A stretch of DNA of 64,000 nucleotides from Adhaeribacter swui (GTDB taxonomy: Bacteria; Bacteroidota; Bacteroidia; Cytophagales; Hymenobacteraceae), in assembly GCF_014217805.1 (NCBI RefSeq), contig NZ_CP055156.1, positions 4,408,585 to 4,472,584 on the forward strand. Direction: 5' to 3'. Of the stretch, positions 52,049-60,786 are shown piece after piece (the first letter of the stretch is position 1; each line of letters opens with the position of its first letter). Position numbers and translations under genes: made by a program. Under the pieces are notes generated by a model. The model had not been told where the DNA came from and did not search any database. It saw nothing but the letters and a program-made list of their open reading frames with translations.

Positions 52049-53139
52049 TGCTGAAGGTAATTTATTTTGCAGTTTTATTTAGCGTGTCGCTGGTTATCCT
52101 GGGTTTGTGGGTGTTTAACCGCCGGCGTTACCGTTCGCAGTTGCTGGTTTTCCCGAAGGTGAGCATTTTAATTGCCGCGCGCAACGAAGAACATACCATT
52201 CTCCGTTGTTTAAAGGCCATTGAGAATTTAGATTACCCGCGCGATAAAATAGAAGTTTTAATCGGCGACGATGCCTCCACGGACAATACCTACCGGGTTG
52301 TGCGGCAATTTATTCAGGATAAACCCCAGTTTAAATGTGTTACCATTACCCAAAATATGGGAATGGCCCGCGGCAAAGGCAATGTGCTCGCGCATTTAGC
52401 CCACATGGCTACCAGCAATTACTTTTTTATCACCGATGCCGATATTCAGGTACCGCCTTCCTGGATTCAGATTATGATGGCGCACGTGCGACCTTACATT
52501 GGTATTGTTACCGGCATTACCACTGTTAAAGGCCCAAGGTTGTTTGATAAGCTGCAATCTATTGATTGGATTTATGCTCTGGGTTTATTTCAGGTGGTTA
52601 CGGACCTGGATTTGCCGGTATTTACTATGGGCAATAACATGCTGATTACCCGCGAGGCTTACGAAGCTACCGGTGGGTACGAAAACATTCCATTCTCGGT
52701 AACCGAAGATGCCAAACTTTACCAGGAGGTAGTGAAGAAGCATTTTCATACGGTTAACATCTTCGACGAATCGGTACTGGCTTTATCTACACCGGCCTTG
52801 GATACCGGGCAATTATTACGGCAGCGTCGTAGGTGGATGGAAGGCATCAGCCACATTCCGTTTTACATGTCGGCGGTATTTATTTTATATTCTTGCTTTT
52901 ACCCCATCTGGATTCCGTTTTTTCAGGAAACCACGCCTTTATTTTACTGGGGTATATTAGTAGCAAAAGTAACCTGGCAAACTTTGTTTATTTGGTTATG
53001 TGCCCGGCGTATCAATTTTAAATTTTCTATTTGGCAACTACTGCTATATGAGTTCTTTATGATGTTCCTGGGCATTGCGTCTATCATCTATTACATCTTG
53101 CCCGTTAAAATTACCTGGAAACAACGAAAATATGCGTAA
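52045..53139 (+). CDS. Processive-type membrane glycosyltransferase family 2
   Basis: A 364-residue enzyme with an N-terminal membrane helix, a GT-A domain (VSILIAARNEEHTI, IGDDASTDNT, the DxD-containing FITDADIQVPPSW, TEDAKLYQE and LRQRRRWMEG, the QxxRW motif) and four C-terminal membrane helices. The layout is that of hyaluronan/PNAG synthase-like or lipid-glycosylating GT2 proteins. The adjacent deacetylase recalls PgaC-PgaB or NodC-NodB pairs, though no outer-membrane PgaA-like gene is present. The start is one of two adjacent ATG codons (52045 or 52048). Confidence 0.87.
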   Translation: MMLKVIYFAVLFSVSLVILGLWVFNRRRYRSQLLVFPKVSILIAARNEEHTILRCLKAIENLDYPRDKIEVLIGDDASTDNTYRVVRQFIQDKPQFKCVTITQNMGMARGKGNVLAHLAHMATSNYFFITDADIQVPPSWIQIMMAHVRPYIGIVTGITTVKGPRLFDKLQSIDWIYALGLFQVVTDLDLPVFTMGNNMLITREAYEATGGYENIPFSVTEDAKLYQEVVKKHFHTVNIFDESVLALSTPALDTGQLLRQRRRWMEGISHIPFYMSAVFILYSCFYPIWIPFFQETTPLFYWGILVAKVTWQTLFIWLCARRINFKFSIWQLLLYEFFMMFLGIASIIYYILPVKITWKQRKYA

Positions 53140-53146
53140 GCTTGGG

Positions 53147-53154
53147 TAACTTTG
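53147..53154 (+). promoter_or_regulatory. -7 element for tatD-ansA
   Basis: TAACTTTG matches TAnnTTTG, 25 bases upstream of the tatD ATG at 53180 and just after the GT2 stop; suggests separate transcription of the next operon. Confidence 0.5.
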
Positions 53155-53179
53155 GTATTTCAAATGCCATTGCCTTACC

Positions 53180-53950
53180 ATGATTGATTTAATTGATTCG
53201 CACGCGCACATTTACGCTACGGAATTTAAACCGGACCGCGACGAAGTAATCCGGAAGTCGCGGGCTGCCGGGGTTAGCCAGATTTTAATGCCCAACGTGG
53301 ATCATACCTCGCTAGATAGTTTGTTGCAAACCGAAGTAGATTTTCCGGGTTATTGCCTGCCCATGATGGGCTTACACCCTTGTTCCGTAAAAAAAGATTT
53401 TCAGAAAGAGTTATATTTGATAGAAGAGTGGTTGGGTAAACGCCAGTTTATTGCCGTCGGCGAAACCGGCCTGGATTTGTACTGGGATAAATCGTTTATC
53501 AACCAGCAAAAAGAAGCCTTAACCATTCAACTGGACTGGGCAAAAAAATACCAAATTCCTATTGTGCTGCATACCCGCGATGCTTTTGAGGAAACGTACG
53601 AATTAGTAGCTGCCGCCCAGGATGGTACCTTAACCGGGGTATTTCATTGTTTTAGTGGCACGCCGGAGCAAGCCAAACGGGCCATCGATTTAAAATTTTT
53701 CCTGAGTATTGGTGGCGTAAGTACTTTTAAAAACGGGGGAATGGATACCTTACTGCCCGAAATTTCGTTAGACAATCTTTTACTGGAAACCGACTGCCCG
53801 TATCTGGCGCCGGTACCGTACCGGGGTAAACGGAATGAACCGGCCTATTTACCGTTGATTGCGGAGCGAATTGCTACTTTAAAGCAAATTTCTCCCGAAA
53901 AAGTAGGTCAGGTTACCACCCAGAATACCCGTAATTTATTTAAATTATAA
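53180..53950 (+). CDS. tatD: TatD-family metal-dependent hydrolase/DNase
   Basis: A 256-residue TIM-barrel hydrolase with the metal ligands of the family: IDSHAHIY (6-13), VGETGLDLYWD (near 93-103, bridging Glu), LHTRDA, FHCFSGT and LLETDCPYLAP. Characterised relatives (TatD, YcfH, YjjV) are 3'-5' exonucleases or quality-control hydrolases in the cytosol. The asparaginase gene follows after one base, a pairing seen in many Bacteroidota. YcfH-type function is equally possible. Confidence 0.9.
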   Translation: MIDLIDSHAHIYATEFKPDRDEVIRKSRAAGVSQILMPNVDHTSLDSLLQTEVDFPGYCLPMMGLHPCSVKKDFQKELYLIEEWLGKRQFIAVGETGLDLYWDKSFINQQKEALTIQLDWAKKYQIPIVLHTRDAFEETYELVAAAQDGTLTGVFHCFSGTPEQAKRAIDLKFFLSIGGVSTFKNGGMDTLLPEISLDNLLLETDCPYLAPVPYRGKRNEPAYLPLIAERIATLKQISPEKVGQVTTQNTRNLFKL

Positions 53951-53951
53951 C

Positions 53952-55022
53952 ATGAAATTACGTAAAGTTCATTTAAATACCGCAGCTACACTGGAGCCGG
54001 AAGGGTCTGTGTTAATGATATATACTGGTGGTACCATCGGAATGGTGTTTGATAAAACCGGCCAACACCTGGTACCTTTTAAGTTTAACGAAATCATGGA
54101 CAAAATGCCGGAACTGCGGCAATTGAACATTGATTTATCCCTGATTAGCTTTGCCCGTCCTATTGATTCTTCGGACGTAACCGATGCCGACTGGATTATA
54201 TTGTCCTACATCATTCAGCAGAACTACGACGATTTTGATGGTTTTGTAATTTTGCACGGTACCGATACCATGGCTTACACGGCCTCGGCCTTATCTTTTT
54301 TGCTCGAAAATCTACAAAAGCCAGTGATTTTTACCGGGGCTCAGGTGCCCATTGGCAAGATGCGTACCGATGCCCGTGAAAATTTAATTACTGCTTTGGA
54401 GATTGCTACTTCTACCAGCCGGGGTATTTGCATTGTGCCGGAAGTGTGTATTTACTTCGGCGATCTGTTATTGCGCGGCAACCGGTCTAAAAAAGTAGAA
54501 AGCAGTCATTTTAATGCTTTTAAATCAACGAATTACCCGGTTTTGGCTCAAGCAGGTGTTGAAATAGAATACCATGCTAAAAACATCTTGCCTTTACCTA
54601 ATGGCCCTTTTAAAGCGCACCAGAAACTCGATAACCGGGTAGTCCGTTTGCGCTTGTTTCCGGGCCTTTCGGAACACGTTATCCGCAACCTGGTACTTAC
54701 CGAAAATTTGCAAGGAGTGGTGCTGGAAAGTTACGGCTCCGGGAATGCGCCTACTGCCAAATGGTTTTTAGATGCCATGGAGGGCGCTATAAACCGGGGT
54801 ACCTTTATCGTAAACGTATCGCAGTGCGATGGGGGAAGGGTGTTTCAGGGAAAATACCAGAACAGCAAATACCTGGAAGAAATGGGCATTATTGGCGTAA
54901 GCGATATAACCAGCGAAGCCGCCGTTACTAAGCTCATGTTTGTGCTGGGCCAAAATCTATCCCCCGAAGAAACCCGCCGCCTGTTGCAAACTGATTTGCG
55001 CGGCGAAATGACGATGGAATAA
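53952..55022 (+). CDS. ansA: Type I L-asparaginase
   Basis: A 356-residue enzyme; the two catalytic threonine signatures are IYTGGTIGMV (24-33) and HGTDTMAYTASA (near 97-108), with the lysine of KMRTDARENL between catalytic lobes. There is no signal peptide, so it is the cytosolic type I form that hydrolyses asparagine to aspartate and ammonia. It is in an operon with tatD and ends at a strong terminator. Confidence 0.92.
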   Translation: MKLRKVHLNTAATLEPEGSVLMIYTGGTIGMVFDKTGQHLVPFKFNEIMDKMPELRQLNIDLSLISFARPIDSSDVTDADWIILSYIIQQNYDDFDGFVILHGTDTMAYTASALSFLLENLQKPVIFTGAQVPIGKMRTDARENLITALEIATSTSRGICIVPEVCIYFGDLLLRGNRSKKVESSHFNAFKSTNYPVLAQAGVEIEYHAKNILPLPNGPFKAHQKLDNRVVRLRLFPGLSEHVIRNLVLTENLQGVVLESYGSGNAPTAKWFLDAMEGAINRGTFIVNVSQCDGGRVFQGKYQNSKYLEEMGIIGVSDITSEAAVTKLMFVLGQNLSPEETRRLLQTDLRGEMTME

Positions 55023-55081
55023 GTTTTCAGTTGGTTAGTTCATTCTGATTGTAATTTCAATTAAAAAATTAAAAATTTTAA

Positions 55082-55123
55082 AAATAATGCCGCAGTTCTT
55101 AGTTCTGCGGCATTATTTTTTTA
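55082..55123. terminator. Bidirectional terminator behind ansA
   Basis: A 13-bp perfect stem (55084-55096 with 55106-55118) flanked by A and T runs; lies between convergent genes. Confidence 0.9.
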
Positions 55124-55169
55124 CCGGAAAGCGGAAGTTGCTATTTGGGCTAAACCATAAGAGGCATGT

Positions 55170-55225
55170 ATAATCAATTCTTTAACGCTCTTCCGCAGCA
55201 GGAAGAGCGTTAAAGAATTGATTAT
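55170..55225 (-). terminator. 25-bp perfect hairpin overlapping a stop codon
   Basis: Arms 55170-55194 and 55201-55225 are exact inverse complements around the six-base loop GCAGCA. The TAA stop of the leftward repeat-protein gene lies within the right arm. No T run follows on the minus strand, so it is perhaps an mRNA 3'-end stabiliser more than a classical terminator. Confidence 0.65.
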
Positions 55226-58200
55226 TGTTTAATAAATTTAAGAGTTTCGCCTTTGTTGTTTAACTGAAGATGAAATAAGTATAAACCCGCCGGTAGTTTC
55301 TGTACATTAACTTGAATCTGATTCGGGCTAATCTGTTGGTGCTTGTTTACCAACAGTTTTACTCCCTTGGCATCATTAATAATCGTATTTAAGGTAGTTA
55401 CTGGTTCGGGTAAGTTCACCGTTACAGTAGAAATAACAGGATTTGGATAGAGTTCTAGCGTATTGGCGTTTTCCGATTCACCCGATTTTGATTCCTGGCT
55501 AGCTAAACGAACAATGCCCGCAGAAACGGTTACTGTGATGGCTTCTTCGTCGAATAAGGCCGGGGTGCCATTATCGGTTACTCTTATTTTAAAAGTGTAA
55601 CTGCCTGCTGTGGCCGGAGTCCAACTGAATTTACCTGAACTGGCGTTAATACTGGCCCCCGCAGGAGCGCTGATTAAGGAGAAAATTTTATTTTGACCAA
55701 CATCCGGGTCAGTGGCCAAAGCCGTAAACTGAAGTGGAAATCCTACCGTAGCATTTTTGTCGCCAATGGCTGCGAGTACCGGAGCATCGTTCACGTTGGT
55801 TACGGTAATGGACACTGTTTTGACCGTTGATTCCTGACAACCCCAAATTACTTTAAAAGTGAAAGAATCCTTTCCGGCAAAGTTGGTTTTGGGGGTATAA
55901 GTGCGATTAGCGCCTGTTCCGCCGCTTAAAGTACCGTTTTGCGGTGGGGTAACAATGCTATAAGATAGCGGAGTACCACTTCCTGAGCCGGTAAGCGTAA
56001 TGAGTTTACTGGTTTCTTCTACGGTAGTAACACTTTGGGCATTGGCCATGGGATTAGCTTTGCGAATTACCAAACTGCCCAGGGGCTTACCGCCGTCGGT
56101 TTCCTGATCTAACTGTCGAATAACCATGAATGTGCCGCTTGCCGTGATTTTAAAAATAGTACCGCTGCTGAAGTATCCACCTTCCGGAGTTAAACCGTAA
56201 AAACTACCATCACTACCCTGGATTAAACTTCCGGTTGGTTGGCCACCATCATTATAAAAGTCCAGGTGATGAATTACCGTGTACACTCCACCGGCTGTAA
56301 TTTTAAAAATAGTTCCGCTACTAAATAGGCCGCCCCGGTTAGTCATGCCGTAGAAGTTGCCATCTGTGCCCAGAACTAGGTCTCCGTACGGGTATCCGCC
56401 ATCATTACTATAATCTAAATTCCGGAGCACAGTTAGCGTACCACTCGGAGTTATTTTAAATATGGTACCATAGCTTTTTGCACCTCCCTGGTAGGTCATC
56501 CCATAAAAGTTGCCGTCGGTACCTTTTATTAAACTACCGCGCGGACGCCCTCCAGTAGTTGAATTTTCTAAATGCTTTAACACGGTATAAGTACCCGAGG
56601 GCGATATCCGGAAGATGGTACCATAACCCTCAGTACCTCCCGTAGAAGTCATGCCGTAAAGATTAGTACCGCTTTGAATTAAACTGCCCGTGGGGTTTCC
56701 CCCATCAGTAGCGTAGCTCAGGTTACGTAACACCGTCAGGGTACCACCCGGGGTAATTTTAAAAATAGTGCCATAGCTACTGGTACCGCCGTCTTGGGTA
56801 GTGCCGTAAAAATTGCCATCGGCACCTTGTACCACACTGCTTTGGGGGTTACGACCACTTGTGCTTGAGTTAAAGGAATGTAGCGTGGAGTACGAATCGT
56901 TGCACAACCGGAAAAGCGTGCCGTATCCATAGGTTCCTCCGGAAGAAGTTAGACCATAAAAGTTGCCGTTTTTAGCTTGGATTAAACTTCCGAGCGGGGC
57001 TTGGCCTTTGCTGGATTCCGGAAAATGTGCCAGTACAGAATATGATCCGGAAGAAGTAACTCGAAATACAGTACCCTGGTCACCGGGACCACCAGATGAA
57101 GTCATTCCGTAATAATTGCCACCAGTACCTTGCACTAAACCGCCTCTAGGATAACGACCATCATTAATGTTATCTAGATTATGGAGAACCGTAAATTTTC
57201 CGTTGGCAGATATTTTAAAAATTGTACCGGCGCTGTTGGTACCTCCCTGGTACGTAGTGCCATAAAAATTGCCATCAGTACCTTGAATTAAATTTCCTTG
57301 CGCATAACCGCCATCGGTGGTGTAATTGAGGCTATGTAACACCGTAAAGGTACCATTTAAAGCCATCCGGAAAATCGTACCGTAACCGTTAGCACCCCCC
57401 TGGTAGGTAATGCCGTACAAAGAACCATTGCTACCTTGCACCAAACTACCTTGGGGGTATCCCCCCGAAATACTACTATCTAAGTGCCGCCGTATCGTAA
57501 AATTCCCGTTGGGTGTTATCCGGAATATAGTGCCGTAGTTGTTGGTGCCACCCTGATAGGTCAAACCGTAAAAATTACCATCGTTAGCTTTTACCAAGCT
57601 GCCTTGCGGATAACTGCCTGTGGTATTATCTAAATGTTTGATTACGGTAAACGCCCCTGTTGCTGATATTTTAAAAATAGTACCATAATTACTCGAACCA
57701 CCCTGGTAGGTCATGCCGTAAAAGTTACCGTCGTTTCCTTGAACTAAGCTGCCTTGGGGATATCTGCCATCAATTTGTCCGTTAAATTTACGCAGTAAGG
57801 TAAAGTTGCCGGAAGGGGTTATTTTAAATACAGTACCGTACCCAAATGTTCCTCCGCTGTAAGTCATCCCGTAGAAGTTTCCATCAGTAGCCAGTAACAG
57901 GCTGCCTTGGGGGTTACTACCTGTTTCTGCGGAGCGCAGGCTTAGTAAAATTGTTATGGTACCGCTGGAAGTCATTTTAAAAATAGTACCGTCGTTGTAG
58001 GCGCCTCCTTGGTAGGTCATCCCATAAAAATTGCCATCGGGTCCTTTTATTAAGTTATCGTAAGGCGTGTAGCCGGATTGGGTAAAAGTTTTCTGCACAT
58101 TAAAATTAGTGCCATTGCTTTTTATGCTGAAAGCAGTACCGGCTCCTTGTGCTCCACCAACCGAGGTAAGGCCTAAGAGCTCATCTTGGGCATATAGGTG

Positions 58201-58353
58201 CGGAAGAGGCAATAATAAGCCGCTCATAATTAAAGTAATAAAGGTAAGAACCCGGTAAAGAAAGTTCCGGGAGTTCTGGAATCTAGAATTAAAAATTATT
58301 ATTCCTGAATTCAGGAAATCAACCCAAAATGCTATTGGTAAAGATGGTTTCAT
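55222..58353 (-). CDS. Secreted GloVer-repeat protein with T9SS sorting domain
   Basis: A 1043-residue protein. A hydrophobic signal (TFITLIMSGLLLPLPHLYA) sits near 37-55 after an unusually long basic N-region, so the true start may be further in. From about 57 to 770 there are 14 units of roughly 50 residues with the pattern GGxxxxGTIFKITPSGxFTVL, the Gloeo_Verruco (GloVer, TIGR03803) repeat; 14 units would fit two seven-bladed propellers. Then come a cadherin/Ig-like domain with NPPQNGTLSG-type features, a He_PIG-like Ig domain (PVLAAIGDKNATVGFPLQF) and a C-terminal T9SS type A sorting domain (LELYPNPV ... LPAGLYLFHL). It is exported and anchored at or released from the cell surface. Ligand unknown. 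Confidence 0.88.
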   Translation of the reverse strand: MKPSLPIAFWVDFLNSGIIIFNSRFQNSRNFLYRVLTFITLIMSGLLLPLPHLYAQDELLGLTSVGGAQGAGTAFSIKSNGTNFNVQKTFTQSGYTPYDNLIKGPDGNFYGMTYQGGAYNDGTIFKMTSSGTITILLSLRSAETGSNPQGSLLLATDGNFYGMTYSGGTFGYGTVFKITPSGNFTLLRKFNGQIDGRYPQGSLVQGNDGNFYGMTYQGGSSNYGTIFKISATGAFTVIKHLDNTTGSYPQGSLVKANDGNFYGLTYQGGTNNYGTIFRITPNGNFTIRRHLDSSISGGYPQGSLVQGSNGSLYGITYQGGANGYGTIFRMALNGTFTVLHSLNYTTDGGYAQGNLIQGTDGNFYGTTYQGGTNSAGTIFKISANGKFTVLHNLDNINDGRYPRGGLVQGTGGNYYGMTSSGGPGDQGTVFRVTSSGSYSVLAHFPESSKGQAPLGSLIQAKNGNFYGLTSSGGTYGYGTLFRLCNDSYSTLHSFNSSTSGRNPQSSVVQGADGNFYGTTQDGGTSSYGTIFKITPGGTLTVLRNLSYATDGGNPTGSLIQSGTNLYGMTSTGGTEGYGTIFRISPSGTYTVLKHLENSTTGGRPRGSLIKGTDGNFYGMTYQGGAKSYGTIFKITPSGTLTVLRNLDYSNDGGYPYGDLVLGTDGNFYGMTNRGGLFSSGTIFKITAGGVYTVIHHLDFYNDGGQPTGSLIQGSDGSFYGLTPEGGYFSSGTIFKITASGTFMVIRQLDQETDGGKPLGSLVIRKANPMANAQSVTTVEETSKLITLTGSGSGTPLSYSIVTPPQNGTLSGGTGANRTYTPKTNFAGKDSFTFKVIWGCQESTVKTVSITVTNVNDAPVLAAIGDKNATVGFPLQFTALATDPDVGQNKIFSLISAPAGASINASSGKFSWTPATAGSYTFKIRVTDNGTPALFDEEAITVTVSAGIVRLASQESKSGESENANTLELYPNPVISTVTVNLPEPVTTLNTIINDAKGVKLLVNKHQQISPNQIQVNVQKLPAGLYLFHLQLNNKGETLKFIKQ

Positions 58354-59007
58354 GATTTTTTAGTTTTAGGAGTTAAGAATTGATTAGTAATAGCGCCTGA
58401 TAGAAGTAGGCTAAGCTGTTTTTTAATTTTTACGTTTTTAAAATTTTGTATTTCCAGCAGAGCTGGCTAGTAGCAGAAAACATGAAAACTTAGCTTGCTG
58501 CCTTATAAAGCAGAAAAGCTGCGAGATTGTAAAATGAAAATGGAGAAGATGCCAGAGGGAGCTTTAATCAATAATGTTAGCAAGTAGTATGCTGCTGAGA
58601 AAAAAATCAGCCAACCAGGTGTCCGGTAATAAGAAATATACTAGCAGGTAAGCACCTAAATAGGAGAAAATGAAATTAAGAATTGATCTTGTTTTTAACG
58701 ACTGATAAATGTCTCAAAAGCAAGCTTAAAATGGATTAAGGTGGGTAAGGTATAGAAGTTTTTTAGTTTAAAAAATACTGATTTTTCAGTATTTTTTATC
58801 TGTAAGTTAATTGGTTACTTTATAATTTTTTAAGCTTTAGGTAAAGTAGGATTAAGTAGAAAGAAGAGAGTAATAAGATTAGTAAAAGGGGGATAATTAG
58901 TAATTTGCCAAAATATACTGAAATAGGAACCTAATTAAAAACAACATAAAATAACCCGTAAACTTGCTTGGATAAATTTTTATCTGTTTTTTTGCACTCC
59001 CATAAAC
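58354..59007. other. 650-base gap before tRNA-Ser
   Basis: No convincing gene. The first part (58354-58740) must hold the promoter of the leftward repeat-protein gene. An isolated terminator-like hairpin is at 58770-58797. The last 40 bases, with a TTG near 58964 and a TTTTTTTG near 58987-58994, may be the tRNA promoter. Confidence 0.5.
58770..58797. terminator. Orphan terminator-like hairpin
   Basis: AAAAAATACTGA (58770-58781) pairs with TCAGTATTTTTT (58786-58797) around four Ts. It has T runs on both strands but no recognised gene ends here. Confidence 0.6.
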
Positions 59008-59095
59008 AGAGAGGTGTCCGAGTGGTTGAAGGAGCACGCCTGGAAAGTGTGTATACCTCAAAAGGGTATCGAGGGTTCGAATCCCTTCCTCTCTG
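59008..59095 (+). tRNA. tRNA-Ser (anticodon GGA)
   Basis: Acceptor stem AGAGAGG (59008-59014) pairs with CCTCTCT (59088-59094), discriminator G. The anticodon loop CTGGAAA gives anticodon GGA for UCC/UCU serine codons. A long variable arm (TATACC ... GGGTATC region, 59052-59070) is typical of tRNA-Ser, and GGTTCGAATCC forms the T loop. The 3' CCA is not encoded. A terminator follows. Confidence 0.95.
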
Positions 59096-59109
59096 CTGTA
59101 ATTAAATTA

Positions 59110-59144
59110 AAAAGCCTGTAAGATAAGTTCTTACAGGCTTTTTT
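59110..59144 (+). terminator. Terminator of tRNA-Ser
   Basis: A 13-bp perfect stem (59110-59122 with 59130-59142), loop of seven bases, followed by Ts. Confidence 0.9.
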
Positions 59145-59384
59145 GCTTCTATGGGTTTAACAATACTTAAACATTTTTATTTCCGGTAGACTTTAAATCT
59201 ATCAAGCTTGACTGTATTATCTAGATTAACTGCCTCATTTTTCTAGACAAGTCAATCCTGCTTCTCCCGTAAATTTTTATAAAATTTAAAAATTAACTTT
59301 TACTAAGGTCTTCTTAAATCTTTTTTCGTCCTTTTCTGAAGAAGATTGGTCAGGCTGTTGGCAATCAAAATAATGCATTAACTG

Positions 59385-59936
59385 CTATGTGTGTAGATCC
59401 GTAGCAATATACCCTTTGGCGGCGCGTTGCGGTGCCCGGTTCACGTAGAATTGCAAATCGGTAGGAGCCCAGGTTGCCAGACCATCGACGTAGCGATTGA
59501 ACATACAAAAGGCGGCGGCAATCAAAACCGTGTCGTGGATTTCCCGGTCGGTGGCGCCTAAATCGCGGGCTTCGGCTATTTGTTCGGAGGTTACTTTTCG
59601 GCCGCTTTGTTGCACGCTCGCAGCAATTGCCAGCAAGGCTTTCATTTTGTCCGATAAATCGGCGGCAGTAAAATTCTTCTTGATTTCTTCAATCGTTTGG
59701 ATATCGCATTGTAAATAATGACCGGCCAAAGCGCCGTGCACGTGCTGACAAAAAAAGCAGTCGTTTAGGTAAGATACGTACGATCCGATTAATTCGCGCT
59801 CGCCGCGGCTCAGGGTATTATCATCCGACCGCAGGAGCGTTTCGGCTAAGGCATTTAGGTGTTTGGCCGTATCGGGCCGGTAAGCCATTAGACCCCGGAT
59901 ACCGGGTAAATCATTCTGTAAATCAATGTGGGCCAT
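59385..59936 (-). CDS. AhpD-like/carboxymuconolactone decarboxylase-family protein (second copy)
   Basis: A 183-residue helical protein with the AhpD-type redox site CFFCQHVHG (near 61-69), where CxxC plus His form the thiol peroxidase centre, and the family segment ARDLGATDREIHDTVLIAAAFCMFNRYVDGLA. It belongs to the peroxidase-related branch of the CMD family. It starts four bases after the stop of a close paralogue (same length and order, CxxC conserved), so the pair arose by tandem duplication and is co-transcribed. They may detoxify peroxide or process a substrate brought in by the upstream transporters. Confidence 0.87.
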   Translation of the reverse strand: MAHIDLQNDLPGIRGLMAYRPDTAKHLNALAETLLRSDDNTLSRGERELIGSYVSYLNDCFFCQHVHGALAGHYLQCDIQTIEEIKKNFTAADLSDKMKALLAIAASVQQSGRKVTSEQIAEARDLGATDREIHDTVLIAAAFCMFNRYVDGLATWAPTDLQFYVNRAPQRAAKGYIATDLHT

Positions 59937-59940
59937 TTTT

Positions 59941-60498
59941 TTAAATTTTTAAGGCGGGTTGCGGAGTTACATAACCGTGTTCGGACAGGCGTTCGCCCAT
60001 GGCGGCGTAAGCAGCAGCATCAGTGGGGGTTAGAGTAGCCAAGCCATCTACGTAGCGGTTAAACATACAAAAGGTAGCAGCTATCAATACTGTATCGTGG
60101 ATTTCCCGGTCGGTAGCACCTAGGTCGCGGGCAGCCGCTATATCTCCGGGTAAAACGGCTTTGCCCAATATTTGCGTTTTGTGGGCAATGTGCAATAAGG
60201 CTTTTAGTTTGGGGCTAACCGCCGATTGTTGCATATCCGCCAAAACTTCGTCTACGTGGTGAGAATCTTCCGGGCTGTATAAACAACGGGCTGCCGCCGC
60301 GTGGCTGTTGCGGCAAAACATACAGTTATTTAAATGCGATACGTAGGTAGCAATCAGTTCCCGGTCAGCGGCCGAAAGCGGCGACTCGCCCCGCAGTAGC
60401 ACTTGCGCCAAATTATATAAATGTTGTCCGGTGTCGGGCCGGAACATTGCCAATGATCGAATACCCGGTACTCCTTCCGGAACGTTAATGTGAGCCAT
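59941..60498 (-). CDS. AhpD-like/carboxymuconolactone decarboxylase-family protein (first copy)
   Basis: A 185-residue paralogue of the preceding entry, with CxxC site CMFCRNSHA (near 58-66) and the identical ARDLGATDREIHDTVLIAA block followed by TFCMFNRYVDGLA. The N-terminal halves differ more than the C-terminal halves. The AT-rich motif spans its stop codon and the next start. It lies 288 bases downstream of the MFS gene on the same strand; co-transcription with it is plausible but unproved. Confidence 0.87.
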   Translation of the reverse strand: MAHINVPEGVPGIRSLAMFRPDTGQHLYNLAQVLLRGESPLSAADRELIATYVSHLNNCMFCRNSHAAAARCLYSPEDSHHVDEVLADMQQSAVSPKLKALLHIAHKTQILGKAVLPGDIAAARDLGATDREIHDTVLIAATFCMFNRYVDGLATLTPTDAAAYAAMGERLSEHGYVTPQPALKI

Positions 60499-60702
60499 AA
60501 TTCTTTTTATTTTAAATATTTAGTAAATCAATTAAGGTAAGCGTTGTTTATTTTTTACTGTTGTTCTACCGGAAACTCGATGGCTGAAAAGAGCCAGCAT
60601 TAAGCTCCCAGCAGAACAACAGATTTTGAATTTTGGCTTGGAATGAGCCAGGTAAAGGATTGATTAACCAGTTTGCAATAAGTTTTGCCGGTTGCCTTTT
60701 GG

Positions 60703-60723
60703 GTAAAAATTTTAAAAATTTAC
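60703..60723. repeat. AT palindrome-like motif
   Basis: GTAAAAATTTTAAAAATTTAC: nearly symmetrical copy of the dispersed motif with core shortened by one T, in the gap between the MFS and AhpD-like genes. No other feature is seen in 60499-60786. Confidence 0.65.
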
Positions 60724-60786
60724 TTTATCAGCTTCTCCCGGGAATAATACTTTATCTATTTTCAAAATTTTCACAAAGCCTCAATG

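Noticed and set aside
55222-58353. Regular DNA periodicity suggesting a CRISPR array or satellite
   Set aside because: The period of about 150 bases, the single uninterrupted reading frame and the amino-acid pattern show tandem GloVer protein repeats.
58533-58586. Short frame starting MKMEKMPEG in the tRNA-upstream gap
   Set aside because: Only 17 codons with no signal, promoter or neighbour to support it.
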